From the NCBI RefSeq assembly GCF_001187535.1, contig NZ_LFIO01001107.1, positions 62,001-126,000 on the forward strand: 64,000 bases of DNA. Reading direction: 5' to 3'. This document shows positions 1-8,530 of the stretch, one piece after another. The stretch comes from Rhizobium ecuadorense. GTDB taxonomy: Bacteria; Pseudomonadota; Alphaproteobacteria; Rhizobiales; Rhizobiaceae. The translations under genes were made by a program, and so were the position numbers. Under the pieces are notes generated by a model that was given only the letters and a program-made list of their open reading frames with translations, did not search any database and was not told the origin of the DNA. Position 1 is the first letter of the stretch. Each line of letters starts with the position of its first letter.

Positions 1-1
1 G

Positions 2-265
2 CTGTTGAGTCGTGAGGATCAGCTGGCCGGTCAGACGGTTGATCTCGCAGCCCTCTTTCATAAGCTGAACTTCACTGAATTATGGAGGCCTGTGCTGGAG
101 CCGATGCTCGTCGGCGCCATTCCGCCGGCAATCGTCACCTCCGTTGCGCTTTACGCACTGACATTCTACACCGTGAAGGGTTTTCAGACGCGCCGCCACA
201 CACGGCTGCTGGAGCGGGCGCGACTGCGTCTGGCCGGCCCGGCCGGCGACATGCCGAGCGTATGA
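2..265 (+). CDS. DUF2062 domain protein, C-terminal part (5' end outside window)
   Basis: The frame is open from the first bases of the window, so only the last 87 residues are visible and the start lies upstream. One hydrophobic segment (about residues 37-58 of the visible part) is followed by an Arg-rich cytoplasmic-looking tail. A DUF2062 membrane protein directly upstream of acpS is the usual rhizobial arrangement, and the sequence fits the end of that family; the family call therefore rests partly on context. It ends 38 bp before acpS and is probably co-transcribed with it. Function unknown. Confidence 0.6.
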   Translation: MLSREDQLAGQTVDLAALFHKLNFTELWRPVLEPMLVGAIPPAIVTSVALYALTFYTVKGFQTRRHTRLLERARLRLAGPAGDMPSV

Positions 266-303
266 ACCCGGTCAAGAAATCCTAAGCGACGGAAGGTTCC
301 GGC

Positions 304-708
304 ATGATCATCGGCATTGGCAGCGATCTGATCGACATTCGCCGGGTCGAGAAATCCATCGAGCGCTTCGGCGAGCGCTTTACCCATCGCTGCTTCACCG
401 AGATCGAGCGCGCGCGTTCCGACCGCCGGGCAAATCGTGGAGCCTCCTATGCCAAGCGTTTCGCCGCCAAGGAGGCCTGTTCCAAGGCGCTCGGCACCGG
501 CATCGCCCAGGGCGTCTTCTGGAAGGATATGGGCGTCGTCAACCTGCCGAGCGGCAAGCCGACCATGGTTTTGGCGGGTGCTGCCGCCCTGATCCTCGAA
601 TCGATGCTGCCCGCGGGCCATAGGCCCGCCATTCATTTGACAATAACGGATGATTATCCCTTGGCGCAGGCCTTCGTGATTATCGAGGCGTTACCCGAGA
701 GCCTCTGA
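304..708 (+). CDS. acpS: holo-[acyl-carrier-protein] synthase AcpS
   Basis: Transfers the 4'-phosphopantetheine arm of CoA to the conserved serine of acyl carrier protein, activating it for fatty acid synthesis. The 134-residue length is normal for the trimeric bacterial AcpS type. The N-terminus IGIGSDLIDIRR supplies the Mg-binding aspartate (D8), and KRFAAKEACSKALG (about 51-64) supplies the second metal ligand (E57) and the CoA-binding region. The ATG is preceded by a GGAAGG ribosome site. Its substrate acpP is about 56 kb downstream in this window. It heads the acpS-lepB-rnc-era order typical of alphaproteobacteria. Confidence 0.95.
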   Translation: MIIGIGSDLIDIRRVEKSIERFGERFTHRCFTEIERARSDRRANRGASYAKRFAAKEACSKALGTGIAQGVFWKDMGVVNLPSGKPTMVLAGAAALILESMLPAGHRPAIHLTITDDYPLAQAFVIIEALPESL

Positions 709-842
709 TCGGAACCTCGGGAGCGTTGATCGCGACCTCTCGTCGCTTTTGACGTTGTCGCCATTGCCGCAATCGGCCGAAGCCGCTAGAGAGAACGACA
801 GAAGAATTGCGCCGCCGCGGCGTCTTGAAGGAATAAGACTGC

Positions 843-1586
843 GTGTCCGAAAAAGTCGAAGCCAAGCCGAACGCCCTCTGGGAAAATATCAAAGTCATCA
901 TCCAGGCGCTGATTTTGGCGATGGTGATCCGAACGGTGCTGTTCCAGCCCTTTACCATCCCGTCCGGTTCGATGATGCCGACGCTGCTCGTCGGCGACTA
1001 CATCTTCGTCAATAAGTTCGCCTATGGTTATTCGAAATATTCGCTGCCCTTATCGCCTGATATCTTCAGCGGCCGCATTTTCGGCTCCGCTCCGAAGCGC
1101 GGCGATATCGTCGTTTTCCGCTTCCCGCCGAACCCTGACATCGATTACATCAAGCGCTGCATCGGCTTGCCGGGCGACCGCATTCAGATGAAGGAGGGCG
1201 TTCTCTACGTCAACGGCAAGCCGGTACCGAAGGTGCCGGACGGCGCCTTCACCTCGGATTACAAGCTCGATCCGGGCGCGGATGTGCCGGTGTTCCGCGA
1301 GACGCTCGACAACGGCAAGACCTATGACACACTCGATTCGTCTCCGGCATCGCGCGGTGATAACACCCGCGAGTTCATCGTGCCGGAAGACCACTATTTC
1401 ATGGTAGGCGACAACCGCGACAACTCGGCCGACAGCCGCTTCGACGTCGGCTTCGTGCCGGCCGAAAATCTTGTCGGCCGCGCCAGCGTCATCTTCTTCT
1501 CGCTCGGCAACGACACCTCCTTCCGCGAAATCTGGAAGTGGCCGACGAACATGCGTTGGGATCGCCTCTTCAAGGTTGTTGAATGA
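843..1586 (+). CDS. lepB: signal peptidase I
   Basis: Membrane-bound serine/lysine protease that removes signal peptides from exported preproteins. It has 247 residues, with one membrane anchor at about 17-35. PSGSMMPTL (40-48) carries the nucleophile S43; YIKRCIGLPGD (102-112) carries the general base K104; the late box GDNRDNSADSR is intact. The start is GTG at 843, preceded by AAGGAAT about 9 nt upstream. The last codons overlap rnc by 4 bp (ATGA), so the two genes are translationally coupled. Confidence 0.96.
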   Translation: MSEKVEAKPNALWENIKVIIQALILAMVIRTVLFQPFTIPSGSMMPTLLVGDYIFVNKFAYGYSKYSLPLSPDIFSGRIFGSAPKRGDIVVFRFPPNPDIDYIKRCIGLPGDRIQMKEGVLYVNGKPVPKVPDGAFTSDYKLDPGADVPVFRETLDNGKTYDTLDSSPASRGDNTREFIVPEDHYFMVGDNRDNSADSRFDVGFVPAENLVGRASVIFFSLGNDTSFREIWKWPTNMRWDRLFKVVE

Positions 1587-2302
1587 GCAAGGCGCCGACG
1601 CTTTCTGCGGCCGACCGCGCAAAGCTTGAAGGCCTGATCGGTCATGACTTCGCCGAAGAGGAACGCTTGGATCGGGCGCTGACCCATGCCAGCGCCCGCA
1701 CTGAGAAGGGCGGCAATTACGAACGGCTGGAATTCCTCGGCGACAGGGTGCTTGGGCTCTGCATCGCCGAGCTTCTGTTCCGCACCTTCGGCGCGGCGGG
1801 GGAGGGCGAACTCTCGGTTCGCCTCAACCAGCTGGTCAGCGCCGAAACTTGCGCTGCGGTCGCCGACGAACTCAATCTTCACCTCTATATCCGCACCGGC
1901 GCCGACGTGAAGAAATTGACCGGCAAGCGCATGATGAACGTGCGTGCCGACGTCGTCGAAAGCCTGATCGCCGCGATCTATCTCGACGGCGGCCTCGAAG
2001 TGGCCCGCCGCTTCATCCTGCGCTACTGGCAGGGCAGGGCGGTCCGGGCCGATGGCGCCAAGCGCGACGCCAAGACCGAGCTGCAGGAATGGTCGCACGC
2101 GAAATTCGGCGTCACGCCCAACTACCGGGTTGATGAACGCAGCGGACCGGATCATGATCCGCGCTTCAAGGTGACGGTGGAAGTTGCTGGCATAAAGCCG
2201 GAAACCGGCGTAGAGCGGTCGAAGCGCGCCGCCGAACAGGTTGCGGCGACGAAGATGCTTGAGCGCGAAGGCATTTGGCAGCAATCGTCTGCCGGAAACT
2301 GA
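1583..2302 (+). CDS. rnc: ribonuclease III
   Basis: Double-strand-specific endoribonuclease that processes rRNA precursors and structured mRNAs. It has 239 residues. The catalytic signature NYERLEFLGDRVLG lies at 45-58, and a second acidic metal-binding stretch is near DVVESLIAAIYLDGG. A double-stranded RNA-binding domain runs from about 163 to the end (TELQEWSH..., ending in the Ala-rich helix). The start overlaps the end of lepB in an ATGA junction, and the stop is 7 bp before the era start, giving a tight lepB-rnc-era operon. Confidence 0.96.
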   Translation: MSKAPTLSAADRAKLEGLIGHDFAEEERLDRALTHASARTEKGGNYERLEFLGDRVLGLCIAELLFRTFGAAGEGELSVRLNQLVSAETCAAVADELNLHLYIRTGADVKKLTGKRMMNVRADVVESLIAAIYLDGGLEVARRFILRYWQGRAVRADGAKRDAKTELQEWSHAKFGVTPNYRVDERSGPDHDPRFKVTVEVAGIKPETGVERSKRAAEQVAATKMLEREGIWQQSSAGN

Positions 2303-2309
2303 CGGGACA

Positions 2310-3251
2310 ATGACACAAGAAGAAGATATCGCGGCCGAAGCTGCTGCAGAAACCCATGGTCCGACACATTCGGGCTTCGTCGCGCTGATCGGGCCGACCA
2401 ACGCCGGCAAGTCGACGCTGGTGAACCGCCTTGTCGGCGCCAAGGTCTCAATCGTTAGCCATAAGGTGCAGACGACGCGCGCCATCGTCCGCGGCATCGC
2501 CATCCACGACAACGCCCAGATCGTCTTCATGGATACACCCGGTATCTTCAAGCCGCGCCGCCGGCTCGACCGCGCCATGGTGACCTCGGCCTGGGGCGGC
2601 GCCAAGGATGCCGATCTGATCGTGCTGCTGATCGACAGCGAGCGCGGCCTGCGCGGCGATGCCGAAGCCATCCTCGAAGGCCTCAAGGAGGTTCGGCAAC
2701 CGAAGATCCTGCTGCTCAACAAGATCGACCGCGTCAACCGCGAGGATCTGCTGGCACTCGCGGCCGCCGCCAACGAGAAGATCGCTTTCGAACGCACCTT
2801 CATGATATCGGCCGAAAACGGATCAGGCTGCGACGATGTCATGGATTATCTCGCCGCCACACTTCCCGAGGGGCCGTGGTACTATCCGGAAGACCAGATC
2901 TCCGATCTGCCGATGCGCCAGCTCGCTGCCGAAATCACCCGCGAGAAGCTGTTCCTGCGGCTGCACCAGGAGCTTCCCTACGCCTCGCATGTCGAAACGG
3001 AAAAATGGGAAGAGCGCAAGGACGGCTCGGTGCGTATCGAGCAGGTGATCTATCTCGAGCGCGACAGCCAGAAGAAGATCGCGCTCGGCAAGGGTGGTGA
3101 AACCATCAAGGCGATCTCGACGGCGTCCCGCAAGGAATTGTCGGAGATCCTCGAGCAGCCGGTCCATCTCTTCCTGTTCGTCAAGGTTCGCGAAAATTGG
3201 GGTGACGATCCCGAGCGGTTCCGCGAAATGGGTCTCGATTTCCCGAAATAA
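2310..3251 (+). CDS. era: GTPase Era
   Basis: Essential GTPase that binds the 3' end of 16S rRNA and acts in 30S subunit maturation. GTP motifs are intact: G1 GPTNAGKST, G3 DTPG, G4 NKID. A C-terminal KH domain contains the GKGG loop (ALGKGGETIKAI). The ATG at 2310 (MTQEEDI) is chosen, giving 313 residues; an in-frame upstream start at 2241 would run 23 codons back inside rnc. The stop codon (3249-3251) overlaps the first base pairs of a palindromic intergenic repeat. Confidence 0.96.
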   Translation: MTQEEDIAAEAAAETHGPTHSGFVALIGPTNAGKSTLVNRLVGAKVSIVSHKVQTTRAIVRGIAIHDNAQIVFMDTPGIFKPRRRLDRAMVTSAWGGAKDADLIVLLIDSERGLRGDAEAILEGLKEVRQPKILLLNKIDRVNREDLLALAAAANEKIAFERTFMISAENGSGCDDVMDYLAATLPEGPWYYPEDQISDLPMRQLAAEITREKLFLRLHQELPYASHVETEKWEERKDGSVRIEQVIYLERDSQKKIALGKGGETIKAISTASRKELSEILEQPVHLFLFVKVRENWGDDPERFREMGLDFPK

Positions 3252-3410
3252 AGCATGTCGCGCAAAAGTGTGGAGCGGTTTTGCGGCACCGACATGCGCA
3301 CCAACAAAGCATGTCGCGCAAAAGTGTGGAGCGGTTTTGCGGCAACGACATGCGCGCAAACAAAGAGCTAAAGCGCGAGAAGCGAATCTGAAAGATCGCG
3401 ACGCGCTTTA
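3250..3410. repeat. Rhizobium-type intergenic mosaic palindromic element (two tandem copies plus a third palindrome)
   Basis: Two nearly identical 56-bp units lie head to tail (3250-3305 and 3306-3361). Each contains nested inverted repeats: GCATGTCG (3253-3260) with CGACATGC (3290-3297), and inside it CGCAAAA (3261-3267) with TTTTGCG (3279-3285). The second copy has the same arms at 3309-3316/3346-3353 and 3317-3323/3335-3341. A third hairpin follows, TAAAGCGCG (3369-3377) with CGCGCTTTA (3402-3410). The structure resembles the RIME class of rhizobial intergenic mosaic elements; the exact family name is from memory. It could act as a terminator or mRNA stabiliser for era. Confidence 0.8.
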
Positions 3411-3562
3411 GGCGTGGCAAGAATTTCATCGGGTAAGCGCCAGCCCTTTGTTTCCTTGGAAAAAACCAGCTTCGTTGCGGAACGAACCCATGCCTTTGCG
3501 CATTTCTTGCTCGACGGTGCGTCGATGAGGGGCGGCCGGTTTGCATGACCGCGAGGGCAGGT
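3411..3562. other. gene-free stretch between the mosaic repeat and the Crp/Fnr gene
   Basis: About 150 bp with no convincing gene on either strand. It contains a short perfect inverted repeat TTCGTT-GCGG-AACGAA around 3471-3486. No TTGAT-N4-ATCAA Fnr/FixK box was seen. It presumably holds the promoter of the Crp/Fnr gene. Confidence 0.4.
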
Positions 3563-4315
3563 ATGGCAACGTCGAAACGCATCCACTCTTTCAAGACTCC
3601 TTGTGAGCAATGTCCTTTGCGGCCGTTGCCGCATTTCAGGGAGTTCAGCCGCGATGAGCTGGAATTTGTCTCCCATTTCAAGAGGGGTGAACTTGCCGTC
3701 GATGCCGGCTCCACTATCCTTGTCGAGGGCGCACATAGCGCTCATCTCTTCACGGTGCTTTCCGGCTGGGGCTTTCGCTACAAGATGCTGGAGGATGGAC
3801 GCCGCCAGATTCTGAATTATATCATGCCGGGCGATCTGATCGGCCTGCAGGGAACCATCGCCGGCGAGATGCAGCATTCCGTCGAAGCGCTGTCACCGGT
3901 TTCCCTCTGCGTCTTCGAGCGCGACCGGCTGATGACGCTCTATAACAAGCACCCCTCGCTCGCCTTCGACATCACCTGGATCGCCGCGCGCGAGGAGCGC
4001 ATTCTGGATGAGCATCTGTTGAGCATCGGCCGCCGAACGGCGCTGGAAAGAGCAGCCTACCTGTTGGCTTTCCTCTTCGAGCGCGGCAGGCAGCTTGGTC
4101 TCTTCAACGGCCGCAAATTCATCCCGATCACCCAGCAGCACATTGCCGACACGCTCGGCCTTTCCATCGTCCACACCAACAAGACCCTGAAAAAGCTCGG
4201 TGAACGCGGATTGATCCGCTGGCAGGAGCGCGGCTGCGAGGTGCTGAACGGCGAGGAATTGCTGGCCATTTCCGGTTGGGAAGGGCTCGGAGAGGGCAAA
4301 CGGCCCTTCATCTAG
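3563..4315 (+). CDS. Crp/Fnr-family transcriptional regulator (Fnr/FixK-like)
   Basis: Predicted DNA-binding regulator with an N-terminal cyclic-nucleotide-binding-fold sensor and a C-terminal winged helix-turn-helix (ITQQHIADTLGLSIVHTNKTL). The ATG at 3563 is chosen because GAGGG lies 5 nt upstream (250 residues). An ATG at 3545 would add six residues and place the cysteines at 20, 23 and 122. The N-terminus has CEQCPL, a CxxC pair, and one more Cys in SLCVFERD; the further N-terminal Cys expected for an Fnr-type [4Fe-4S] cluster is missing. Oxygen or redox sensing is therefore uncertain. Probably followed by an independently transcribed response regulator gene. Confidence 0.85.
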   Translation: MATSKRIHSFKTPCEQCPLRPLPHFREFSRDELEFVSHFKRGELAVDAGSTILVEGAHSAHLFTVLSGWGFRYKMLEDGRRQILNYIMPGDLIGLQGTIAGEMQHSVEALSPVSLCVFERDRLMTLYNKHPSLAFDITWIAAREERILDEHLLSIGRRTALERAAYLLAFLFERGRQLGLFNGRKFIPITQQHIADTLGLSIVHTNKTLKKLGERGLIRWQERGCEVLNGEELLAISGWEGLGEGKRPFI

Positions 4316-4534
4316 CCTCGCTCTTATGTCTTTTTTAAATGCGCATTAGCATTTGAGAAAATAAGGTCGGCCGTCATCTTCCTCCGATTTGATTCTTATA
4401 GGCCGGGCAAAATGGTTTATTCAGACATGGTGGCGGAATTCACCGATAGCGTGCCATGCGGGGCACCGGAGGGCAATGATGTTGGCGAAACGGCCGGGGC
4501 GCTGCGACAGTTGCCCGACGGAGGGCAGGGAATC

Positions 4535-4897
4535 ATGAGCGCAATCCGTGTTCTGGTTCTTGAAGACAGTCTGATCATCGCGATGGAGGCGGAGGATATG
4601 CTGCGCCTGGCCAGCGTCGAGAATATCGATATCGTCGGCAGCGTGGAGCAGGCGAGGGCTGCCATCGTTGCGGAGACATATGATTTCGCCCTTCTCGACG
4701 TCAATCTCGGCGAGGGCATGAGCTTCGGATTTGCCCGTCATCTTCTCGACCTTGGCATTCCCTTTGGCTTCGTCAGCGGCTATTCCGATACCGGTGATTT
4801 CCCCCCGGACTTGCAGCACATTCCGCTTCTGGTGAAGCCTTTCGACGAGACGGCGATGCGTGAATTCCTGCTGAGGCTTTTCCCGGCTGTCGCCTGA
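4535..4897 (+). CDS. single-domain response regulator (CheY-like receiver)
   Basis: A 120-residue stand-alone receiver domain with no output domain. Visible elements are the acidic pair region VLVLEDS, the phosphoacceptor aspartate in FALLDVNLG, and the conserved lysine in LLVKPFDE. The start at 4535 (MSAIRV) is preceded by GGAGGGCAGGG. An in-frame ATG at 4412 would add 41 residues with no recognisable fold. No histidine kinase lies nearby, so its partner is encoded elsewhere. Such rhizobial receivers often act as phosphate shuttles or sinks; that is family knowledge, not visible here. Confidence 0.85.
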   Translation: MSAIRVLVLEDSLIIAMEAEDMLRLASVENIDIVGSVEQARAAIVAETYDFALLDVNLGEGMSFGFARHLLDLGIPFGFVSGYSDTGDFPPDLQHIPLLVKPFDETAMREFLLRLFPAVA

Positions 4898-4982
4898 TCC
4901 GGTCCATCAATAGCAGCCAGACCTTTCCGATTTTCGGGGTTATGCTCTAGAGTCGATTCGTCGGCCGTAAGGATTTCTTTCG

Positions 4983-5753
4983 ATGCAGTGGCAGGACCAT
5001 GCGATCATCCTGGGCGTCAAGCGCCACGGCGAGACGAGCGTCATCGCCGAGGTGATGACGCGTGATCGCGGTCGCCATCTCGGCCTGGTGCGCTCCGGCC
5101 GGTCGCGCGCCATGCAGCCGGTGCTGCAGGCCGGCAATGCCGTAGAGGTCATCTGGCGCGCCAGGTTGGACGAACATCTCGGCGAATTCCGCGTCGAGCC
5201 GGTGACGTTGCGCGCCGCCCGCCTGATGGAAACGGCGACCGCCGTCTACGGCGTTCAGGCGATGGGCGCGCTGCTGCGGCTGCTGCCCGAGCGTGACCCG
5301 CATCCGCACCTCTTCGATGCGCTGGAGGTTATCCTTGATCACCTGCACAACCCGGCCGATGCCGGCGAACTCTTCGTGCGTTTCGAACTTGCGGTGCTGA
5401 ACGATCTCGGCTTCGGCCTCGATCTGGCCGAATGCGCCGCGACTGGCGCCCGTTCCGATCTCGTCTACGTCTCGCCGAAATCCGGCCGCGCCGTCAGCCG
5501 CAGCGCCGGTGCCCCCTGGGCGGACAAGATGTTGCTCCTGCCGCCGTTTCTCGGTGTCGAAGGCAACTATGCGGCCGACTTCGACAGTCTCGCGGCTGCA
5601 TTCCGTCTGACGGGGTTCTTTCTGCATCGCCACGTCTATGAACCGCGCGGCATCGAGGCCGCGGCAGCCCGCGACGGCTTTGTTCAGGCGGCGCTCAAGG
5701 CGCTCAATCCCGCCTTGCGGACGCTTTCCGGCCCGAATGATATTTCTGCCTGA
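4983..5753 (+). CDS. recO: DNA repair protein RecO
   Basis: Recombination mediator that works with RecF/RecR to load RecA on SSB-coated gaps. The 256-residue length fits alphaproteobacterial RecO: an N-terminal OB-fold beginning MQWQDHAIILGVKRHGE, then a helical domain. The TSVIAEVMTRDRGRHLGLVRSGRSR stretch (about 18-42) has the basic character of the DNA-binding OB surface. It lies downstream of the era cluster, as is common in Rhizobiales, here separated by two regulator genes. AAGGA precedes the ATG. Confidence 0.93.
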   Translation: MQWQDHAIILGVKRHGETSVIAEVMTRDRGRHLGLVRSGRSRAMQPVLQAGNAVEVIWRARLDEHLGEFRVEPVTLRAARLMETATAVYGVQAMGALLRLLPERDPHPHLFDALEVILDHLHNPADAGELFVRFELAVLNDLGFGLDLAECAATGARSDLVYVSPKSGRAVSRSAGAPWADKMLLLPPFLGVEGNYAADFDSLAAAFRLTGFFLHRHVYEPRGIEAAAARDGFVQAALKALNPALRTLSGPNDISA

Positions 5754-5854
5754 TCTCGGTTTTTTACCGGTGCAAAACATCCTCCGGATTTGGCGGTTTA
5801 CCCACTCACGAGCCCTTCCTATGTCTTGGAGGATTGCCAGCCAAGGAGGATATC

Positions 5855-6850
5855 ATGCTGACCAAGACCGCATCCCCGACGACGATCACCCTCTGGAACG
5901 GCCGCGAAATTCCGCGTCTCGGCATGGGATGCTGGGCGATCGGCGGTCCTTTCTTCGCCGGCGACACGCCGCTCGGCTGGGGGGAGGTCGACGACAATGA
6001 ATCCGTCGAAGCGATCGGCCGCGCCATCGAACTCGGTATCCGCTTCTTCGACACGGCCTCGAATTACGGCGCCGGCCATTCCGAAGAGGTGCTCGGCCGG
6101 GCGATCGGCAATCGTGATGATATTGTCGTTGCCACCAAGTTCGGCTTCGCCACCGACCCGCAAACCAAGCAGGCAACCGGTGCCTTCGCCGACGGGGCCT
6201 TCATCCGCCGTTCGGTCGAAACCTCGCTGCGCCGCCTCAGGCGCGACCGCCTCGATCTCCTGCAATTCCATCTCAATGATTTTCCGCTGGAACAATCGGA
6301 TGCCGTCTTCGATACGCTGGAGGCGCTGCGTGCCGAAGGCAAGATCGATGCGTTCGGCTGGAGTACCGATTTTCCCGACCGCGCCGTCCGCCATGCCGGC
6401 CGCCAGGGCTATGTCTCCGTGCAGCATACGATGAACGTCTTCGAGCCGGTGCCCGAGATGATCGCGGTGATCGAGGGGAAAGGCCTGATCTCGATCAATC
6501 GCGGTCCGCTGGCCATGGGGCTTTTGACCGGCAAGTTCACCGCCGATAAGGCGGTGGGCGCCAAGGATGTACGCGGCGCGGCGCTCGACTGGATGGTCTA
6601 TTTCAAGGACGGCCGCATGGCCCCGGAATTTGCCGCAAGGCTCGACGCCGTCCGCGATCTCCTGAGCTCAGGCGGCCGCACGCTGACGCAAGGCGCGCTC
6701 GCCTGGCTCTGGGCAAAGTCGCCGCGCACCTTCCCCATTCCGGGCTTCCGCACCGTCGCGCAGGTGGAGGAAAATGCCGGGGCGCTGGAGAAAGGGCCGT
6801 TATCGGCTGATGTCATAGCGGAGATCGACGTGGCGCTCGATCGCGTGTGA
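5855..6850 (+). CDS. aldo/keto reductase
   Basis: NAD(P)H-dependent oxidoreductase of the AKR superfamily with a TIM-barrel fold; the substrate cannot be deduced. The catalytic tetrad is visible: Asp and Tyr in FFDTASNYG, Lys in VVATKFGF, His in LLQFHLND. The ATG at 5855 is chosen because AAGGAGG lies just upstream; an in-frame ATG at 5834 would place that site inside the gene. The product has 331 residues. It converges on the MOSC gene, and a strong hairpin separates the two. Confidence 0.88.
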   Translation: MLTKTASPTTITLWNGREIPRLGMGCWAIGGPFFAGDTPLGWGEVDDNESVEAIGRAIELGIRFFDTASNYGAGHSEEVLGRAIGNRDDIVVATKFGFATDPQTKQATGAFADGAFIRRSVETSLRRLRRDRLDLLQFHLNDFPLEQSDAVFDTLEALRAEGKIDAFGWSTDFPDRAVRHAGRQGYVSVQHTMNVFEPVPEMIAVIEGKGLISINRGPLAMGLLTGKFTADKAVGAKDVRGAALDWMVYFKDGRMAPEFAARLDAVRDLLSSGGRTLTQGALAWLWAKSPRTFPIPGFRTVAQVEENAGALEKGPLSADVIAEIDVALDRV

Positions 6851-6877
6851 GGGGCGGGGCCGGCGCAACCCACGCCG

Positions 6878-6910
6878 CCCTCATTCCTGTGACAGGCACA
6901 GGAATGAGGG
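6878..6910. terminator. shared hairpin between convergent AKR and MOSC genes
   Basis: A perfect 14-bp inverted repeat (6878-6891 with 6897-6910) around a 5-nt loop sits 27 bp past the aldo/keto reductase stop and 58 bp past the MOSC stop on the other strand. There is no clear T-run on either side. A bidirectional transcript end is the simplest reading. Confidence 0.65.
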
Positions 6911-6968
6911 AGAACGTTGCAGCGTGCGTGGAAAAAGGCGTGGTCCAGCCAACATTGCCCAATTCGAC

Positions 6969-7826
6969 CTAGCTCCGCGCGCGAGCCTTCAGTGCCCAGC
7001 CTTCCGGCCTCTCTTCGACGACGTGGACGGTGTCGCCGATCGTGATCCTGCCGTTGCCGCGCGGGGTGACGTTCCAGCCGAAGAGCGGGCCCGGCACGCG
7101 CCGGTCGGCCGACATGCGGATGCGGCCCATTGATGGCATCGGGTTCGGCCCCTCGCGTGAACCGGTCAGTTGGTCCTGCGTCGTCATGATGCAGCGCGAG
7201 CAGGGTTTGACGAGATCGAAGCGGATGCCGGCGATCTCGATCGCCGCCCAGCGGTCCTCCGGCCAGGCCTCGTCGATATCGATGACGATGTTCGGCCGGA
7301 AGCGTTCCATGCCGACGCTGCCTTCGCCATGGGCGGCGAGGTCGGCGTTCAACGCTGTCAGCGAACCGGTCGTCGTCACCAGGATCTGATAGCCGTCGGT
7401 AAAGGTGACGGGCGTGCCTTCGCCGGCCCATTCGGCATTCGCCGTCCGCCGGGCCTGGCCGTCGAAGAAGACCAGCCGCACCTCGCGGCCGAGCCATTGG
7501 GAAAGCTGCCGGTTGCTTTCGGGATCGGCGACGGCGGCGCTGACGGTCGATTTCCACACGCTCACATCCATGCGGTTTTCAGGCCGAGGCGGCGGCACCG
7601 ATATGTCCTGCCTTCCCTGCATCAGTAGCCGAAAAGCGCCGGGCTCCGGCCGGACCTCGATGCGCGCGAGGTCCGGCAATTCGCGCTGGGTGATGAAGTG
7701 TCCGTTGGGATCAGTGATCATCGCCCGCCGGTCGCCGGGAAGCCCATAGGCGTCGATGTCGGCCGAAGGCAGGGCAATTCCACGGGCACTTTTGAGGGGA
7801 TAGATAAAGAGGTCGCTGATACGCAT
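6969..7826 (-). CDS. MOSC domain-containing protein (molybdenum cofactor sulfurase C-terminal-like)
   Basis: A 285-residue protein with an N-terminal MOSC-associated beta-barrel (starting MRISDLFIYPLKSARGI) and a C-terminal MOSC domain. The conserved cysteine motif PCSRCIMTTQDQLTG is present; this cysteine binds the molybdenum cofactor or transfers sulfur in relatives such as YcbX and mARC. YcbX-like proteins reduce N-hydroxylated compounds with an electron donor; here only the MOSC part is present, with no ferredoxin domain. The specific function is unknown. It is separated from its neighbours by gaps and looks monocistronic. Confidence 0.85.
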   Translation of the reverse strand: MRISDLFIYPLKSARGIALPSADIDAYGLPGDRRAMITDPNGHFITQRELPDLARIEVRPEPGAFRLLMQGRQDISVPPPRPENRMDVSVWKSTVSAAVADPESNRQLSQWLGREVRLVFFDGQARRTANAEWAGEGTPVTFTDGYQILVTTTGSLTALNADLAAHGEGSVGMERFRPNIVIDIDEAWPEDRWAAIEIAGIRFDLVKPCSRCIMTTQDQLTGSREGPNPMPSMGRIRMSADRRVPGPLFGWNVTPRGNGRITIGDTVHVVEERPEGWALKARARS

Positions 7827-7885
7827 GCCGTTCTCCCAGAACAGGATGATTTTAGGCCGAGTCGGGTTGAGATCTGAGGCCTGTT

Positions 7886-8530
7886 CTAGATCTCGTCCAT
7901 GAATGCCTGGAGAAAGTCGCGCAGGCTTTTGTCGCGATCGGCCGCCAGCCTGCGGCCGGTCTCGGTCTGGAACCCGTCCGCCAGTTTGAACAGCTTCGTC
8001 CGGAAATGGTCGATCGCATAGCGCTTGTCGTCGAGCGGGCGCTCCGCCGCCGCCGGGTCGAACGGATCGTAGAGCCCGGATCCGAGTCGCCCGGCAATAT
8101 AGAAGCAGCGTGCGGCGCCGATCATGCCGATCGCATCCAGCCGGTCGGCGTCCTGTAGGATCTTTGCCTCCAGCGTCTGCGGCGCCACCCCGGCCGAGAA
8201 ACTATGCGCGGTGATGGCGTGAGCCGCAGCGTCGATATCCGCCTCGGACCAGCCGAGCTCTGACAGGATCGCCGATGCCTTTTGCGCCGCCAACGCCGAT
8301 GCTTTTGCCCGCAACGGCGAATTCTTCTCGACGGCGACGCAGTCGTGCAACAGCACGGAAGCGGCAAGAACCCGCCCGTCGCCGCCTTCTCCAGCATGGA
8401 TGCGCATGGCGTTCCGGAAGACGCGCAGGATATGTGAAAGGTCGTGCGAGCCGTCGTCGCCATCGGCCGCGTGCGCGATCAGCGCCGCGGCGAGCGTTTC
8501 ATGAGGGGAGAATGCTTCGGCCTCGAACAT
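7886..8530 (-). CDS. HD domain phosphohydrolase (YedJ-like)
   Basis: Predicted metal-dependent phosphohydrolase of the HD superfamily, 214 residues. The metal motif is complete: His in DLSHILRVFRNA, the HD pair in ASVLLHDCV, and a late Asp in QDADRLDAIG. The start at 8530 (MFEAEAF) is preferred over an in-frame ATG at 8575; both have weak ribosome sites (AGGTGG before 8530). It lies downstream of and on the same strand as the GGDEF/EAL gene, with a gap of about 160 bp. Substrate unknown. Confidence 0.8.
   Translation of the reverse strand: MFEAEAFSPHETLAAALIAHAADGDDGSHDLSHILRVFRNAMRIHAGEGGDGRVLAASVLLHDCVAVEKNSPLRAKASALAAQKASAILSELGWSEADIDAAAHAITAHSFSAGVAPQTLEAKILQDADRLDAIGMIGAARCFYIAGRLGSGLYDPFDPAAAERPLDDKRYAIDHFRTKLFKLADGFQTETGRRLAADRDKSLRDFLQAFMDEI

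Noticed and set aside
3368..3510. Open minus-strand frame beside the mosaic repeat
   Set aside because: Its end lies inside the palindromic repeat and it overlaps the Crp/Fnr gene; no start or domain.
3411..4534. Fnr/FixK boxes near the Crp/Fnr gene
   Set aside because: No TTGAT-N4-ATCAA-like match was seen upstream of it or of the response regulator.
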